The notes under the pieces were generated by a model. The model did no database searches, was not told where the DNA came from, and saw nothing but the letters and a program-made list of their open reading frames with translations. 64,000 nt of DNA from Trileptium ribeirensis (taxonomy: Eukaryota; Nematoda; Enoplea; Enoplida; Thoracostomopsidae), in the NCBI GenBank assembly GCA_030248225.1, contig JASANE010017684.1, positions 26,454 to 90,453 on the forward strand. Reading direction: 5' to 3'. The position numbers were made by a program, and so were the translations under genes. Positions 1-11,690 of this stretch are shown in pieces; the stretch's first letter is position 1; every line of letters begins with the position of its first letter.

Positions 1-444
1 TTGCTTAGCTTAACATTTAATTTGTAATTATTTAAACGTGAGTTATTAATAGAACATTATAGCAGCAAAAAACGCAATGCCCATAAATCCTTAATCCATA
101 AATTGTTACAAAAATCAAAAAATACTACTCTTACTCATCGTCGAAGCTGCGCTACTGTTGAACAAATCTGTAGGATGGACAGCTTTGCTGACACCAGAGT
201 TGTTAAAGTAAGGGCACACGCCGCTATTTTTCCTGCGGTTATGGCTGATAACTAAAAGCTGAATAACGAATTGTGAGCTACGACTAGAGACATGCAAATG
301 GAACTCGGTAACCAAAGGAGATTTTTTCAAAATAAACTAAAGACCGGTTTCGCATTTTGTTATCTTGGGACAAGTAAATAATGGAAAACTATACTTGAAG
401 TCGGTACACTAGCAGCATTGGTTACGAGGTCGCTATGTCTGTAT
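1..444. other. AT-rich non-coding DNA, nothing recognised
   Basis: No coding signal, RNA gene or clear repeat was seen here. The open frames are short and do not resemble any protein family I know. Confidence 0.5.
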
Positions 445-1015
445 CTGTGCGGCGTTTCTTTCTAGACCAGCCCAAAATTGATCAATTTTGAAGATACAGA
501 TGAAATTTTGACGTGAATTGATAAGCTGTTTCAGAAAATACACATTCCGACAATATTTACAACAAAAAAATTTTTTTAGGTTTTTTCAGTATTTTGGTAT
601 ATATATGCCTAATATTTTGTTTTCTCGATAGATATACAATTTTAGATTCCTTTCAAACTGTGTTTAGAAGCTGAGAAGAATACCACGTGTTACGGAGTTA
701 TTGTCATTAATGTGAAATCCTAGGCCTAAGTCGTTAATCCGTGAACCGACTGAGCTGATTTTGCCACCATTTCTCAGCTCATCAACGCTGTTCGAATGGT
801 ATGTAAAGTTTTGTATTTATCGAGAAAACATTTTTGAAAATTTTGGGTATATACCAAGGGAACCCAAAAATCAAAAAAAATTGCCATAAATATTACCAAA
901 ATCGATATTTTTTGAACCGCTTCGTCGAGCTGAGTTAAATAGTGCCGAAATTGCTGTTGTATCTTCAAAATAGAGCAATTTCGTGCTGGAACTTCAAAAT
1001 AAGACCCCTGTGTGG
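445..1015. mobile_element. Foldback (long imperfect inverted repeat) element
   Basis: The left half, read forwards, matches the reverse complement of the right half over nearly its whole length. Shared blocks in order from the outside in are CCAGC..AAATTG, ATTTTGAAGATACA, GGTATATA, GTTTTCTCGATA and AGCTGAGAA. The centre of symmetry is near position 730. Arms are about 270 bp with many mismatches and small indels. The outer ends and any target-site duplication could not be fixed exactly. There is no coding capacity. It looks like an old non-autonomous foldback transposon or a large palindromic MITE. Confidence 0.7.
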
Positions 1016-2786
1016 CCAGTCTGCGTACACAGAATCACTGCCATCGCATTTTAGCTCCATTCATTAGTGCTGTCACGATCGTTATAAATATGAAACAAAG
1101 TCTCGAAAGCAAAAATTTGCGCGGAATTGTATTAACTTCTGGCGCACATCCGATAGCAGATGTTTAAAATAAAACGTTAAAACTGAGGCGAAAGGCTACA
1201 ACAAAACACAAGGGATATAGAACAAAAGGCATAGTACACAAGGCACGTCATGCACACCGAAATTGAAAAAAAACAAACACGAAATTGAATAACGCATAGC
1301 GTATAAAGCATTAACAGAACATCTGCAAAGCATACGATTAGCAAACATAGCCGCGAAACATAAACAAGTTACGAGTTCTGTTTTATAGCAACCAGAGATG
1401 AAACTGGGTTACCGGGTCAAAGGGTCACTAAAGTAAACAAGGTCACCGGTTTACTTGGTGAGCCGGTCACCAGCTTTAATTTCAATCCCAAAATTTAGCC
1501 AAAAGCCCGTAACCCAATCCGGCGCATTACGAACTTTGTAAATCCATAGCTAACACAATAAGTCTTTCGATTGTTGCTAACATCCTCGTAGCTTCAATGC
1601 GCTGGGAAAGTGTGCGTTGAAGGCATCCATCTCTGTTTCTTGTGTTTTTATTTAATACCAATTATACACACACCTTTTTATTCTGGTAGAAATGACTCAC
1701 TGCTCAATTGCTTCGATTAAGTTTTATACGTAATCATCGAATATATATTAAGGGCCGGACTAGTAACAGTATCGGCAATTACAGTCGGGCAACTACTTTT
1801 TGTATAGTAGCACCCATACAATGTAATATCATTGAAAAGCGTTAGAAATCTCCAAAAACCCTTACACGACCAAGATGTCTTTCACAAAAACTCCCAACAC
1901 TCAATTTAGGAACGTCCCAATTGTCGAAAAGTGTCAACAATCCTACTTCTGGTGTACTTAACACAGTTCTTTTTGCGCCCCATTGGGAACTGAGATTTGG
2001 GGATGCTCATAGCTTTATATTTTTTACTTTTCATTATAGAATTCGTGTGATCAATTAAATAAAGTAATTTAAACACTATTGTAGCACATTTAAACAATTC
2101 ATTTAGCCAAGGTGAAAAATTTCGCCCGCAGTCCTTCTTTCAGTCAAGAAAACTAAATTTGCTTCATAGATCGGAACAATTATAAACTTTCATTACAATC
2201 CGAACTAGATTCGCTGAAATGGTGGGGAAAGCAAAAAGTTTCGTTTTCCTTATCTGCCGAGTGCAGCGATAACAATTTTCGTCATCCAGGGTTCCTCCTC
2301 CGAATCCGAACGACATTTTTCAACCGGAGGCCGAATCACCCGAAGAGATCGTAGCTGACTTAGTCCTGAAACGACCGAAGCGAATATGACTGTATTCGAA
2401 GGGCTCAAGACAGATTTTATCAGCTAGTGGAGCTATGCTCCGACGAGGGTGGATGGCTGCGGTCGGGGCGGTAGCCTGTGTGTGGGTCACATCGTCGTCG
2501 TACAGCCTGGGCAACAATGCGCAAGCATTGGCAGAGAACAAACTAAATAAATAAAAAGGTTAGTTTTTACAGTCTAAAACATGGTACTAGAACAGCGCTA
2601 GAAAGAGCATTTGCAATCTAGAAAACAAAATATGCATTTGGCATGGCAAGAAAATGACAGTTGGAAGCAACCGCATGAGCTAGTCACCCGAGTCACAATA
2701 TGGTTCCCGGTTCCATCTCTGATACAGCAACTACTTTCAACGGCTCCGCAAAAAAAGTGACCTGTTATTGCATGAGACCATTTTAG
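1016..2786. other. Non-coding DNA with a short GGTCACC-rich patch
   Basis: This stretch is AT-rich without recognisable exons. Positions about 1397-1473 contain several near-copies of GGTTACC/GGTCACCGG in both directions, a small simple-repeat-like patch. An open frame on the minus strand at 2320-2541 has no recognisable domain and is not called. Confidence 0.4.
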
Positions 2787-2880
2787 GTGTAAATGCTTCG
2801 GTTTTCTTGTCAAGTCGGTTCACAAAGCTAAACCAAGTGATCGCGCTCATATGACCACTTTCTCTTACGAACGCGATCAC
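2787..2880. repeat. Dispersed repeat, copy 1 (second copy near 43.69 kb)
   Basis: The block TTTAGGTG, then TTGTCAAGTC and GTTCAC, then a GATGAACGCG/GATCGCG-like segment, then TTTC-CTTA-G-ACGCG occurs here and again at about 43690-43795 in the same order and orientation. This copy ends with a 9-bp inverted repeat, GTGATCGCG at about 2837 and CGCGATCAC at about 2872. Family unknown. Confidence 0.5.
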
Positions 2881-3219
2881 AATCCTACCCATAGAATAAA
2901 AACCACATATTCACCACCAGAAGATAATACATAAACAAATGTTGCTGTAAAAACGTTTGGATCGTAAGCGTCATAGTTTTAGCTTAGACATTAACTAGGA
3001 TTCTAGGAGACTATTATATCTTTGGTGCAAAATAGCATAATAGGTTATCGTTCTCTACATAGCTGTGGCTATGATCACGGGCAGTTTTAAAGGGGCGAGT
3101 GCGGTAGGGGCGGCCGCCCCTCCCTGTCAGGTTTCGAAGACGGAAAATTTTGGTCCGGCTTGCACATAGACATCACCTTAACATAGGCCCCTAACCTAAC
3201 TGTTACCAAAACATCAGAG

Positions 3220-4150
3220 GTTCCTGAAATTCGGTCCACATTCGGAGTAATGTCGTCCGTCGTCGTATACTTTCGTGAATCGCCAAAGCGATTTGCTTTC
3301 CTCAAAAGATCGGTGAAAGCCTTGAATCCTAATGCAGATAAAACTATTTCGCCTAAGCTTAGCGACACCAGGTGGGTTGAACGCACACTGCATGTTTTAC
3401 TTTTTCGGAGCTGTATCCTTGTATTGCTGCAGGTTACAATACTGACCACAAAACTGTTAGGCAAGCCATCGGTCTTCTTGCCGCTATCACCAGACCATCT
3501 TTTATTGTATCCATGGTTATTCTTCGTCATGTACTAGCCGCCATTAAACCCATAGCTGTATCACTGCAGTCTGTCGGCCAAAATCTTTACGAGTGCGTCA
3601 ACGAGATACACATTCTGATGGAGCAACTTAAATCGTAGAGACGCGGCCACGTCAGTGGAAATTTTCAGAACGTCTGGAGCCATGCTTGTGAGTGAAAAAC
3701 CATCTGGACATTGACCGTCTCGCTTCTGCGGGAAGGTGTCCACGAACACATAAGCTGCACCTAAGTTCATATGAATTTTATCGTACCATAGTTTATATCC
3801 CTTTTATTGATGGGTTCCTGCGCCAGCTCCATACACGTTTAGAATCTCATAGTGCTAACGTTATGCGCTTGTCGTCGCTTCTACATCAGTCTGCGCCGAA
3901 CGCAAGTTACAGTGACATTCCAGAAGCTGTGGATTTTTATACTGAAAGCAACCAGCTTCTGAATATTGATAAGCAGTCGGTGGATCAAGAATTGGGAGGT
4001 CCCAGTCGCTGGAAATTCAGCGTATTATTGATCAGTTTGCGTTAAAGAATAGGCGCTTAGACTTTACGAAGTGAAAGGTAGACAGTTTAAAAGAACATTT
4101 AATTTGATGCGAAACCGGATTGGACTTCGTTCTAACTGTGCTACAGACAG
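3220..4150 (+). pseudogene. hAT-superfamily transposase fragment (broken)
   Basis: Three reading-frame pieces line up in order with the C-terminal half of hAT transposases of the ZMYM1/DUF4371 type. Piece 1 (about 3220-3420) contains the hallmark LSDTRWVER segment preceded by a YFRESPKR-like stretch. Piece 2 (about 3483-3635) reads PSFIVSMVILRHVLA..IKPIAVSLQS..YECVNEIHILMEQLKS, typical of the helical insertion, and ends at an in-frame TAG. Piece 3 (about 3692-4045) contains the FYRTIVYIPFIDGFLRQL segment, then a YTESNQLL..DQELG..W segment near the dimerisation region. The frame changes and stops show it is dead. No N-terminal zinc finger, first catalytic Asp region or terminal inverted repeats were found, so this is a truncated relic. 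The hAT assignment is by motif order only. Confidence 0.72.
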
Positions 4151-4751
4151 AATTTAGTTTTAAAGAAGCACTAGTACAGGTCGCTATCATGTATATGTTG
4201 TAAAACGTATGTTAAAATTGTTGCAAAGAGGAGAGTGAATTTTCCACAAATATTACCCAGAAATAGTAGAATTCTGAATGTCTGTCTGCGTCACTCATAA
4301 CTCAAAGATGGTTTTCGAAAACTTAAAGATCCGCCCACCTGTCATAAATTTCTAAAGCCGCACCTGGCTATTATACATTTAATAAATTCCGCAAATGTAA
4401 TGCACTAAATCCTCAACGACATTTGAGCGTAAAACCAAAGTGTGTAGCCAGGCTTTACAAATTGTCGTACAATTTTGTAGCATTGCTAATTTCGCAAAAA
4501 TTGGACGAACCTGCATTTTGGTCCCACAAATACTGCTTTTATCTAAGTACAGCAATGAGCATGAAATATTCCACAAAAATTGTATATGCAACCCGGGTGC
4601 AGTATGCTGTTGAAAGTGGAGGAGGAGATGCGGGAAAATCGGTTAGGCCGCCTTCCGGAGGTCTCTTTTTTCAAAGGAGCCCCGGTGCTGCCCCTGCTTA
4701 AGCCATAAGTGCTCAACGCTCGCAGGACCAAGAGTTGGGCGTCGATGGCTC

Positions 4752-4975
4752 AGGGTGCTGGGTAACTCTTAAAAATGTTTAAGAATCCATACTTTTCCCA
4801 ATTTTTAATAAAGTTTTCATCAATTTTTGCTACTTTTGACCAGATTCTCCCTGATTTTAATTTTCTCAAAATTATCGATGGGATGGAACTTTTAAAAATG
4901 TTTAGGAAACCATACTTTTTCTCAAATTTTACAAAGGTTTTCATCAATCAAAATTATCGATGGGAGGGAAAGGGT
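4752..4975. repeat. Diverged tandem duplication (about 125 bp unit)
   Basis: The phrase CTTTTAAAAATGTTTA(A/G)GAA-CCATACTTTT, then AAAGTTTTCATCAAT, and finally TCAAAATTATCGATGGGA occurs twice, starting near 4765 and 4887. The closing phrase lies at 4865 and 4948. The second copy is shortened internally. A weaker third echo is at about 5090-5140. It is preceded by a GC-rich patch at 4618-4750. Confidence 0.6.
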
Positions 4976-7900
4976 GGTGCGCCTGTAGAGACGGTGTAAA
5001 TATGGCTTGAGGGGAGATCCCACCTGAATGTAACATCCAACCGACTATAGACACCTATCATTGAACCATAGGTGCCGACAGAATTTCGAAATTTTTGAAC
5101 ATTTTAATTTTCCCCAATTTTCAAGTAATTTTCTCAAAACTATTCCTGTGCCTACTGGAAGGATGCAGGGTGTACGGTACCTCACCCAGGGAGGGATAAA
5201 CGTGGCTCAGGGCGTCGACGATTAGGGGCTATCCTCTTACTGCCTATGGACACACATGCTTTAAACTAAAAACCTGCATAAACATTTAAACAACACTGGA
5301 AAGCATTAAAACTTTTCTTCAGCTGGAAAGTATTAACTATGTTGTTACACCCACTACACAGAAACACGTTTCAAGTTGTGGTGTGCCTCATAAAGTTCGT
5401 TTTCCATGGTTTCGATTTCATAGATTCATAGGTACATTGACCTATGTTTCGCACATTTGTGATTAAATATAAAATGTACGGTAGGAAATAATGCATTTTT
5501 AAGGGAGCCCCCAGAAAATATTACAATACCGTCCAAAAAGATCTAAGTCGATCGATCACACACAGATGCGTCCAAATGAATCACTCCGCCGTTTTCACCA
5601 TCGCCGAAAACCGTTATAATCACAGATGTAACAAATCATTCCAAAAAGGGTACATCGTTCACAGATACATTCAAACGATTAATTTCATCATTTTCGGCAA
5701 CCTGAAAAACATTTATATTGACCATATACTTTTTAGCAATTATCTTAAAAATGTTATAAATAAATGTAAATTGGCCGTTTAAGATACCATTTTGTGCCTC
5801 ATCTCCTTATTCACAAGTCTAAAAATTGTTGGTAGATAAAGCTGTAGATCTCATTTAGGCCAACATACATTTTTGATAATATGAAGCATGTGTTTCCAGA
5901 CATAACTGAAAACCGGAATTCCCCTTGGTCAAAAAATAGAGGGTGTACCCTCTTTAAATAAGTCTACCATACCCTTGTTTGGGGTACATTGATGACGCTA
6001 CAAACTCTCATGGGCCACACTACATAATTCTTTACATGGCGCACATGAAGGTCCGAGGTCCAAAGGGGGGTTAGCCGAGTCCTTTGGGGCGGCAGGAAGC
6101 GTCAAGACTGTCATGGGGGAAGCCGAGGACTCGCGGGGGAGGGTAGCCACTTATGAGTATATATAGTGTATATGCAATAAGTTTTGTGATCCGTATATGC
6201 ATACGCATACATGTATGTCAGCAATTACATGTTCATAAGAAATAAGCATACATTATATTCTCTATTGTATTATATATATAGTATATACAGTGCTACAGCC
6301 AGTTCGAGTCATGACCATCCTTCAGCAATCTAGCCCTATGCCTCCTTCATTTCAACCAACAGCTAAGCTTCAAAATACAAAAACCTCGTAAATTCATATC
6401 TAGCCTACGAAACTTCTATAATGCATTTGACGTATTTTAAAACACCATGCGAACAAAGAAAGTAGAAATACATCGAACCGCCCTTTTAAGTAGCGAGCCG
6501 CCGATATTAGCGCCCATATATTATATATGTCCATTTTTTGTTATTGCCTGCAATTAAAATATCGAACTTTTCAGATTTTCTGTGGCGACATCGAATATGC
6601 ACGCGATATAAGTCTCCGATGTCCTAACGATGAGCAACGACGATGCAAGCTGTTGCAATTTAAAAATTGATAATCAACAAATGATTCATAATTTGACAAT
6701 TTTGCAGTCCCTGCGTACAACAACGGCAATTCTGAAAATCTATAATTCGTTCATCGGGTATACAGCAATAATGTTCCTTAACACAGTTCATACTTGTAAC
6801 GGAATAATTAGTGCAGTCTAATGTGCGTAGGTTGCAAAATATTTTTTAATCTTAATATTCCACAGATATCAATATTATTTCTAGTTATAACGGGATCTCT
6901 TCACTGTGACTACTACATTATGTAACGATAACATTGATTTTTTGTTGACTGTTTGCAAATGCTTCCTCCATTCATTCGCAAACACAGGCTTCAACGCGTA
7001 AACAGACGAACACATGATTATACACACCACTTTTCATAAGGTTGTGACAAGCTAGCACGCGTAACAGGAAATCAATCTCATTCATACAGCTTGAAAGATG
7101 CTGATTTAACATAACACTATAACTTTGGAAATCTGGCATCACAAAATTGATATTAACCTGCAGCCGAAACACTGATGCTTATTATCCACATGTATTTTAG
7201 TAACTTTCACTGTTGGACTAAGACAAGTAAGGTTTTAATTATGTAATTGATGTAATTGCTAGCGAATTTTTTGACGTTTCGCGTAACGTAACTCCGAAGT
7301 AAATGATGAAGATTTTTCTAAAATATATAAACAGCTTGGTTTCACGTACATTCCCAGCAAATTATTAACGTATCAAAAATGCTATATAGTACCATAATCT
7401 ATGGTTTACGCAGCATATAAATTGGTAATTTTATTTACTGCATTGCTACGTTCAGAAGAATTACAAATCGATTAGTTTATGTCAACTCGAAGCATAAAAT
7501 GCTGATGCTATATATTGCAAGAAGTAGCTGAAGCGTTTTACAACTAAACCGGTCCATAAGCCGGCCACAACGAACGGTGGTACGACCGAATAACTACAGC
7601 CTGAGAAGGAAGCTTCACACGAAGCAAAGCAACGATTAGTATTTATATGCGCTCGGTCAAACTTATTCCCTGTACTAGACCACATACCTAACTTGATTCC
7701 CCAAAGCAGATACATCTAAAACATCCAGTGATCCATTGGAGGATGCTGGAGATTCAAACTTCTGCTTTATTCCCGTTCGGAAAAAGAAATAATACTCGAA
7801 AGACTGCATAAACTATTCATTCTGTGGTATGCAAAAAAGAAATTCATTATCATCAGACAAGTCTTGTGAAAACAAAGCTGCCCATCTAGTCAGCCATATT

Positions 7901-9600
7901 AAATCAAGTTCACCATTATGTCTGATTTGGCGAGTGGGTTCACGACATGAGCGCAGGAGCCAGCTGTGTGCCAAAAGGCAGAACAATAAACATTAGGTCT
8001 TTATTTGGAACAATCCACATAGGATAGAAATATTTCAATCATAATATTTCATTACATATAGAAATCAACGTCACAATCAGACTTTTATACTTGCGTTGTG
8101 AAATCAATCTTCGCAGTTTGTAATTATAATCCTTAATCTATAATTTATGTTTGAAGCTCTTCCAGTCACGCAGAGCCTGGTTGCAACTAACTTGAGCACA
8201 GCCCTACAAGCTTCGATATCCCGACGTGCGCGTCAAAATCTCTGCTCATCTGTTCTGTTTACCTTTCAATAATAATATCTGTATTATGTCAACTATATCT
8301 TCCGAATAAGCTAAACATGATCATGTGTTTCAGACCTGTTAAATATATATATAGACTTATAATGTATAAATGGAAATGCGACCAACGTCTACGACGCCAC
8401 AGTCCCCCAAAGAATAAAACACCAACCGCAAGATTATGCAATCAAAGGACTTATTAATTATTCACGAAAGCTTAATGCCAAACACCAGATAATATTGTAT
8501 ACACAGAACGAGAACAACATTAAATAGCATATTTAATCACTTACAAGCACGTGGTTTAATAACGAAACTGGCTCCCCAAAGAAGAAGCATGCTTTTCAAT
8601 TCTGTTGCCGACTATACAGTTAAGAAAGACAGAAGTTTGTCCACACCGAAACAGTTTTACATAATAATGCTATATATTATATATACAAGATATTAGACAC
8701 TCGTTCCGGAATCGCAAACAATTAAAATAAATCCGTCAATACTGTGGATTACCTCATAACATAAATGTGCATAGATTTGGAGGAGGTGTTTACCCTGAGG
8801 TGTCGGACCCTAGGGAAGTAAAAATTAAATGCCAGATCATCAATCATTTTGGACCATTAAACTAATTATGCCACCAAAGATTAAGTAACTGTGAGATCGA
8901 AACCCTAATGGTATCGGTATCCAAAGTACAAAATCCCAATTTAGTACCACAATTTCGCATCTGCCATTGGGTAATAGTGAAACAAAAATATACAACATAT
9001 GAGCGATAATATCGGCGCCTCGCAACATAAAAGCGTAATTGGAAGTATTTCTAGATGCTGCACTATTTTATTGACATGATGTCATATACCACACGTTAAA
9101 TACACATAAAATATCGTACTGGATGACATTATGAGGTAACTAGAAGGTATTTAGAACCCCACCCGTGGGTGAAAGGGAGGGAAGGTGGCATAGGCTAGGC
9201 TGCCTGAGGATGACCGAGGCTCCAAGTAGACTGCGTCATCGCGTATAATATAATTAGAGTATATATTGTTTTATTTCCATAAAATTCACTATTTGTGCAT
9301 GCAATATATTCATATGTGTATTACAGATCATATTATATGTGCAGCATACACACAAAGAACGGAAAAGTAACTGTTGTTGCAGAAGCTTTAAAAATCAAAG
9401 CATTCATCAAAACACGCTGTTGTTTTGTCCTATAACTATATATCTGCATTTAGTTTTACATCCAAGCACGTAGTCCAATTAATTGCAATCCACCAAGTCA
9501 ACTGAATAATTGGCAAATCAGGACTAATCAATTAACTGGGCCAATTAATTGTAACTATTTTCATCAATTAAATGCACTGGCGTACAGAAAGCCACTACAA
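4976..9600. other. Long non-coding stretch with small repeats
   Basis: No exons, RNA genes or intact transposons were recognised. Notable sub-regions are GC-rich islands at about 5150-5240, 6045-6150 and 9160-9235 in otherwise AT-rich DNA; CACAGATG-led short direct repeats at about 5560-5700; and TATATA-rich tracts at about 6155-6290 and 9240-9330. The open frames of 60-77 codons in this stretch show no domain features. Confidence 0.4.
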
Positions 9601-9638
9601 TAATCCAGAATGAATAATATATATGTTAGAAGGAAGAA

Positions 9639-9681
9639 CGCTTAGAGCCGGCTGGTTCGGATCGGTAGCCCTTGACTTAGT
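9639..9681. repeat. Fragment related to the 17.7 kb inverted-repeat element
   Basis: The segment GCTTAGAGCCGG..GGTTCGG..G..AGCCCTTG.CTTAGTG matches positions 17750-17792 with only scattered differences. It marks a second, incomplete copy of that dispersed family. No boundary could be defined. Confidence 0.45.
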
Positions 9682-9689
9682 GTTAGGTT

Positions 9690-11283
9690 GTTTATGCGAC
9701 TTAAGAAAACAATAGCGGGATATCCTGCTCTTTACTTAGTTATTGGGTTGCTATAGAGGTTTTATCTACACGAATTATAATTAATTTTTAGAAACCGTAG
9801 TCAGACACTCTGGTAAACACAACCCCCTCCCAAAAACTCAGTATTCGCCTACCACTCCCACATCATCCCGCGCCGAATATTTTCAGGAAACTGACAAAAG
9901 ATGGGAAAATTTTGTGCACCTCTCCATCGAGTCGACGGACCATAGACAATTATGCCTTCTGTATAGAGATTTTTCAGCCATGACTGACCATAAGCCTGCA
10001 GAACCGAACTAGAAATCTGAAGCTCATCATATTGTGCAAGAAAAGTGCTCCTTTCAAATGTTTGCATAGGGAAATTTTTAAAGAACCCTGCATATCTGTG
10101 GGATACAGCGCATATAGTGCAAAACAGACAATCACGTACTACATTTGTAATGGCACAACGTCAAACCGAATCGATGACACAGAAATCGTCGCTTTATATT
10201 TTCTCCAACCAATACCTGTATATAATACTTAACTACAGCTGCATCTGCATAGGGTCGGATTGAAATTTGTCGGGTTTCATGTCGACTCAGATAAGGATCC
10301 CTAATATACTTCCAGCCTTTGGAGTATCTGGTTACGCGTCGGATGGCGACTGCGATGTGGCACCCTCGTCATGCAACACGGGCAGTGGTTGATAACATAC
10401 TGGCACTGAACCCACGTATAGCCTAACCGCAAGTCATAATTCCAATTTATCGGTAGTATATCGGTCGAATATCGGATTACGACCTCGACATGTGCAGTTG
10501 GGTCGGACTTGATTGCTTTCAACCCAAAGCGGTTTCTAGCGTGAACATCATGCGTTGGTCCAGAATTCGCCACTTCGGTATGGATAAATTTTCAGCCATA
10601 ATCACATCGTCAATTTATGTTTAGTCTGTAGTTTTTATCACGTCTTGCCACCTTCTAATTCACACACCAGCCGCAAGCCAACGCAATATACTCTTGAAGC
10701 GACAAAACAAGGTATCAATATAAATATAAATAAGTGAAAGTAACTAAAGCAAGCCATGTATCGCCCCTAGAAAAACCTCGATATCGTGAGTTTTCTCATG
10801 CCCATTTGGACAAATAATATCGGTACACGCAACAGCCAGATTAATGCGAACAGCCAATGCACACAAACAAAAAATGTGTATTTCTGTTCTATTAATTCGA
10901 CACGACCGTGTTATAGTGCTTGAAATAATATGATTACAACTAGATTGCTATTATACGAATGAATATGTGGAACGAAACCGCACACGATAATATAATAGTC
11001 GTCTCAACAAACTAACATACTGTTTATGACAAATTATACACCATAGGAAAAGGATGCATTTCTGCATAGACACCGAAAACCAATGAATGGCTTCTATAAT
11101 TTACAGCGTGCAAAACTGCTATTGAAATTTTGCATTCTAATCCCAACTCCGAATTGTTCCAAATTAACGCTCTTATAAAACCAGGAACCAATATGCTGTT
11201 CATAATTACTCAAAGACCGGTGGCTGAGTGTACTTCTGCACATACACCGAGTTGGGCCGTCGGAAAACTCTTATAAATGCAGC
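9690..11283. other. Non-coding stretch, nothing recognised
   Basis: AT-rich DNA. Two overlapping plus-strand open frames at 10032-10263 and a minus-strand one at 10301-10573 (90 codons) lack recognisable motifs or splice context, so they are not called as genes. Confidence 0.4.
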
Positions 11284-11690
11284 GAGTAAACTTAAGATGA
11301 CCCCACTAAACCTCCTATTTTGCGATTCCCGATGTAGAATCCACATCCATTGTTACGGAACAAATAGGATATTCGATTTGGTTCATTGCTAGCGCAGACT
11401 TAGAGACTTGCATTCGGTTTAGAACAGTAAGTAATATATTATAGTGTTTAAATAGGATTCGTCTCTGTTCGCGAACAAATTTTATTGTAACTGTGACGCC
11501 ATAAAAGAAACGTCCCAATTATTTAACAATTAATGTTCGCCAATAAAACCATTGTTAATTGAAATTCGACAGAATTCTGTTCCCAAACAAATTTGATATT
11601 CACCAACAAAAATTAGTATTTTCTTAAAACTAGAAAATATTCTTTGACGAAAATTTTTACAAATGGTCCGCGGGGTCATTTTAAGTTTAG
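11284..11690. mobile_element. MITE, same terminal repeat as the nested MITE at 51.44 kb
   Basis: The left end GAGTAAACTTAAGATGACCCC is mirrored at the right end by GGGGTCATTTTAAGTTTA (about 11673-11690). This inverted terminal repeat matches the ends of the element at 51441-51758 (GAGTAAACTTAAG.TGCGCCCC). The interior has no coding capacity and is richer in inverted short words. The target-site duplication is unclear, with TGCA-containing flanks on both sides. Autonomous partner and superfamily unknown. Confidence 0.6.
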
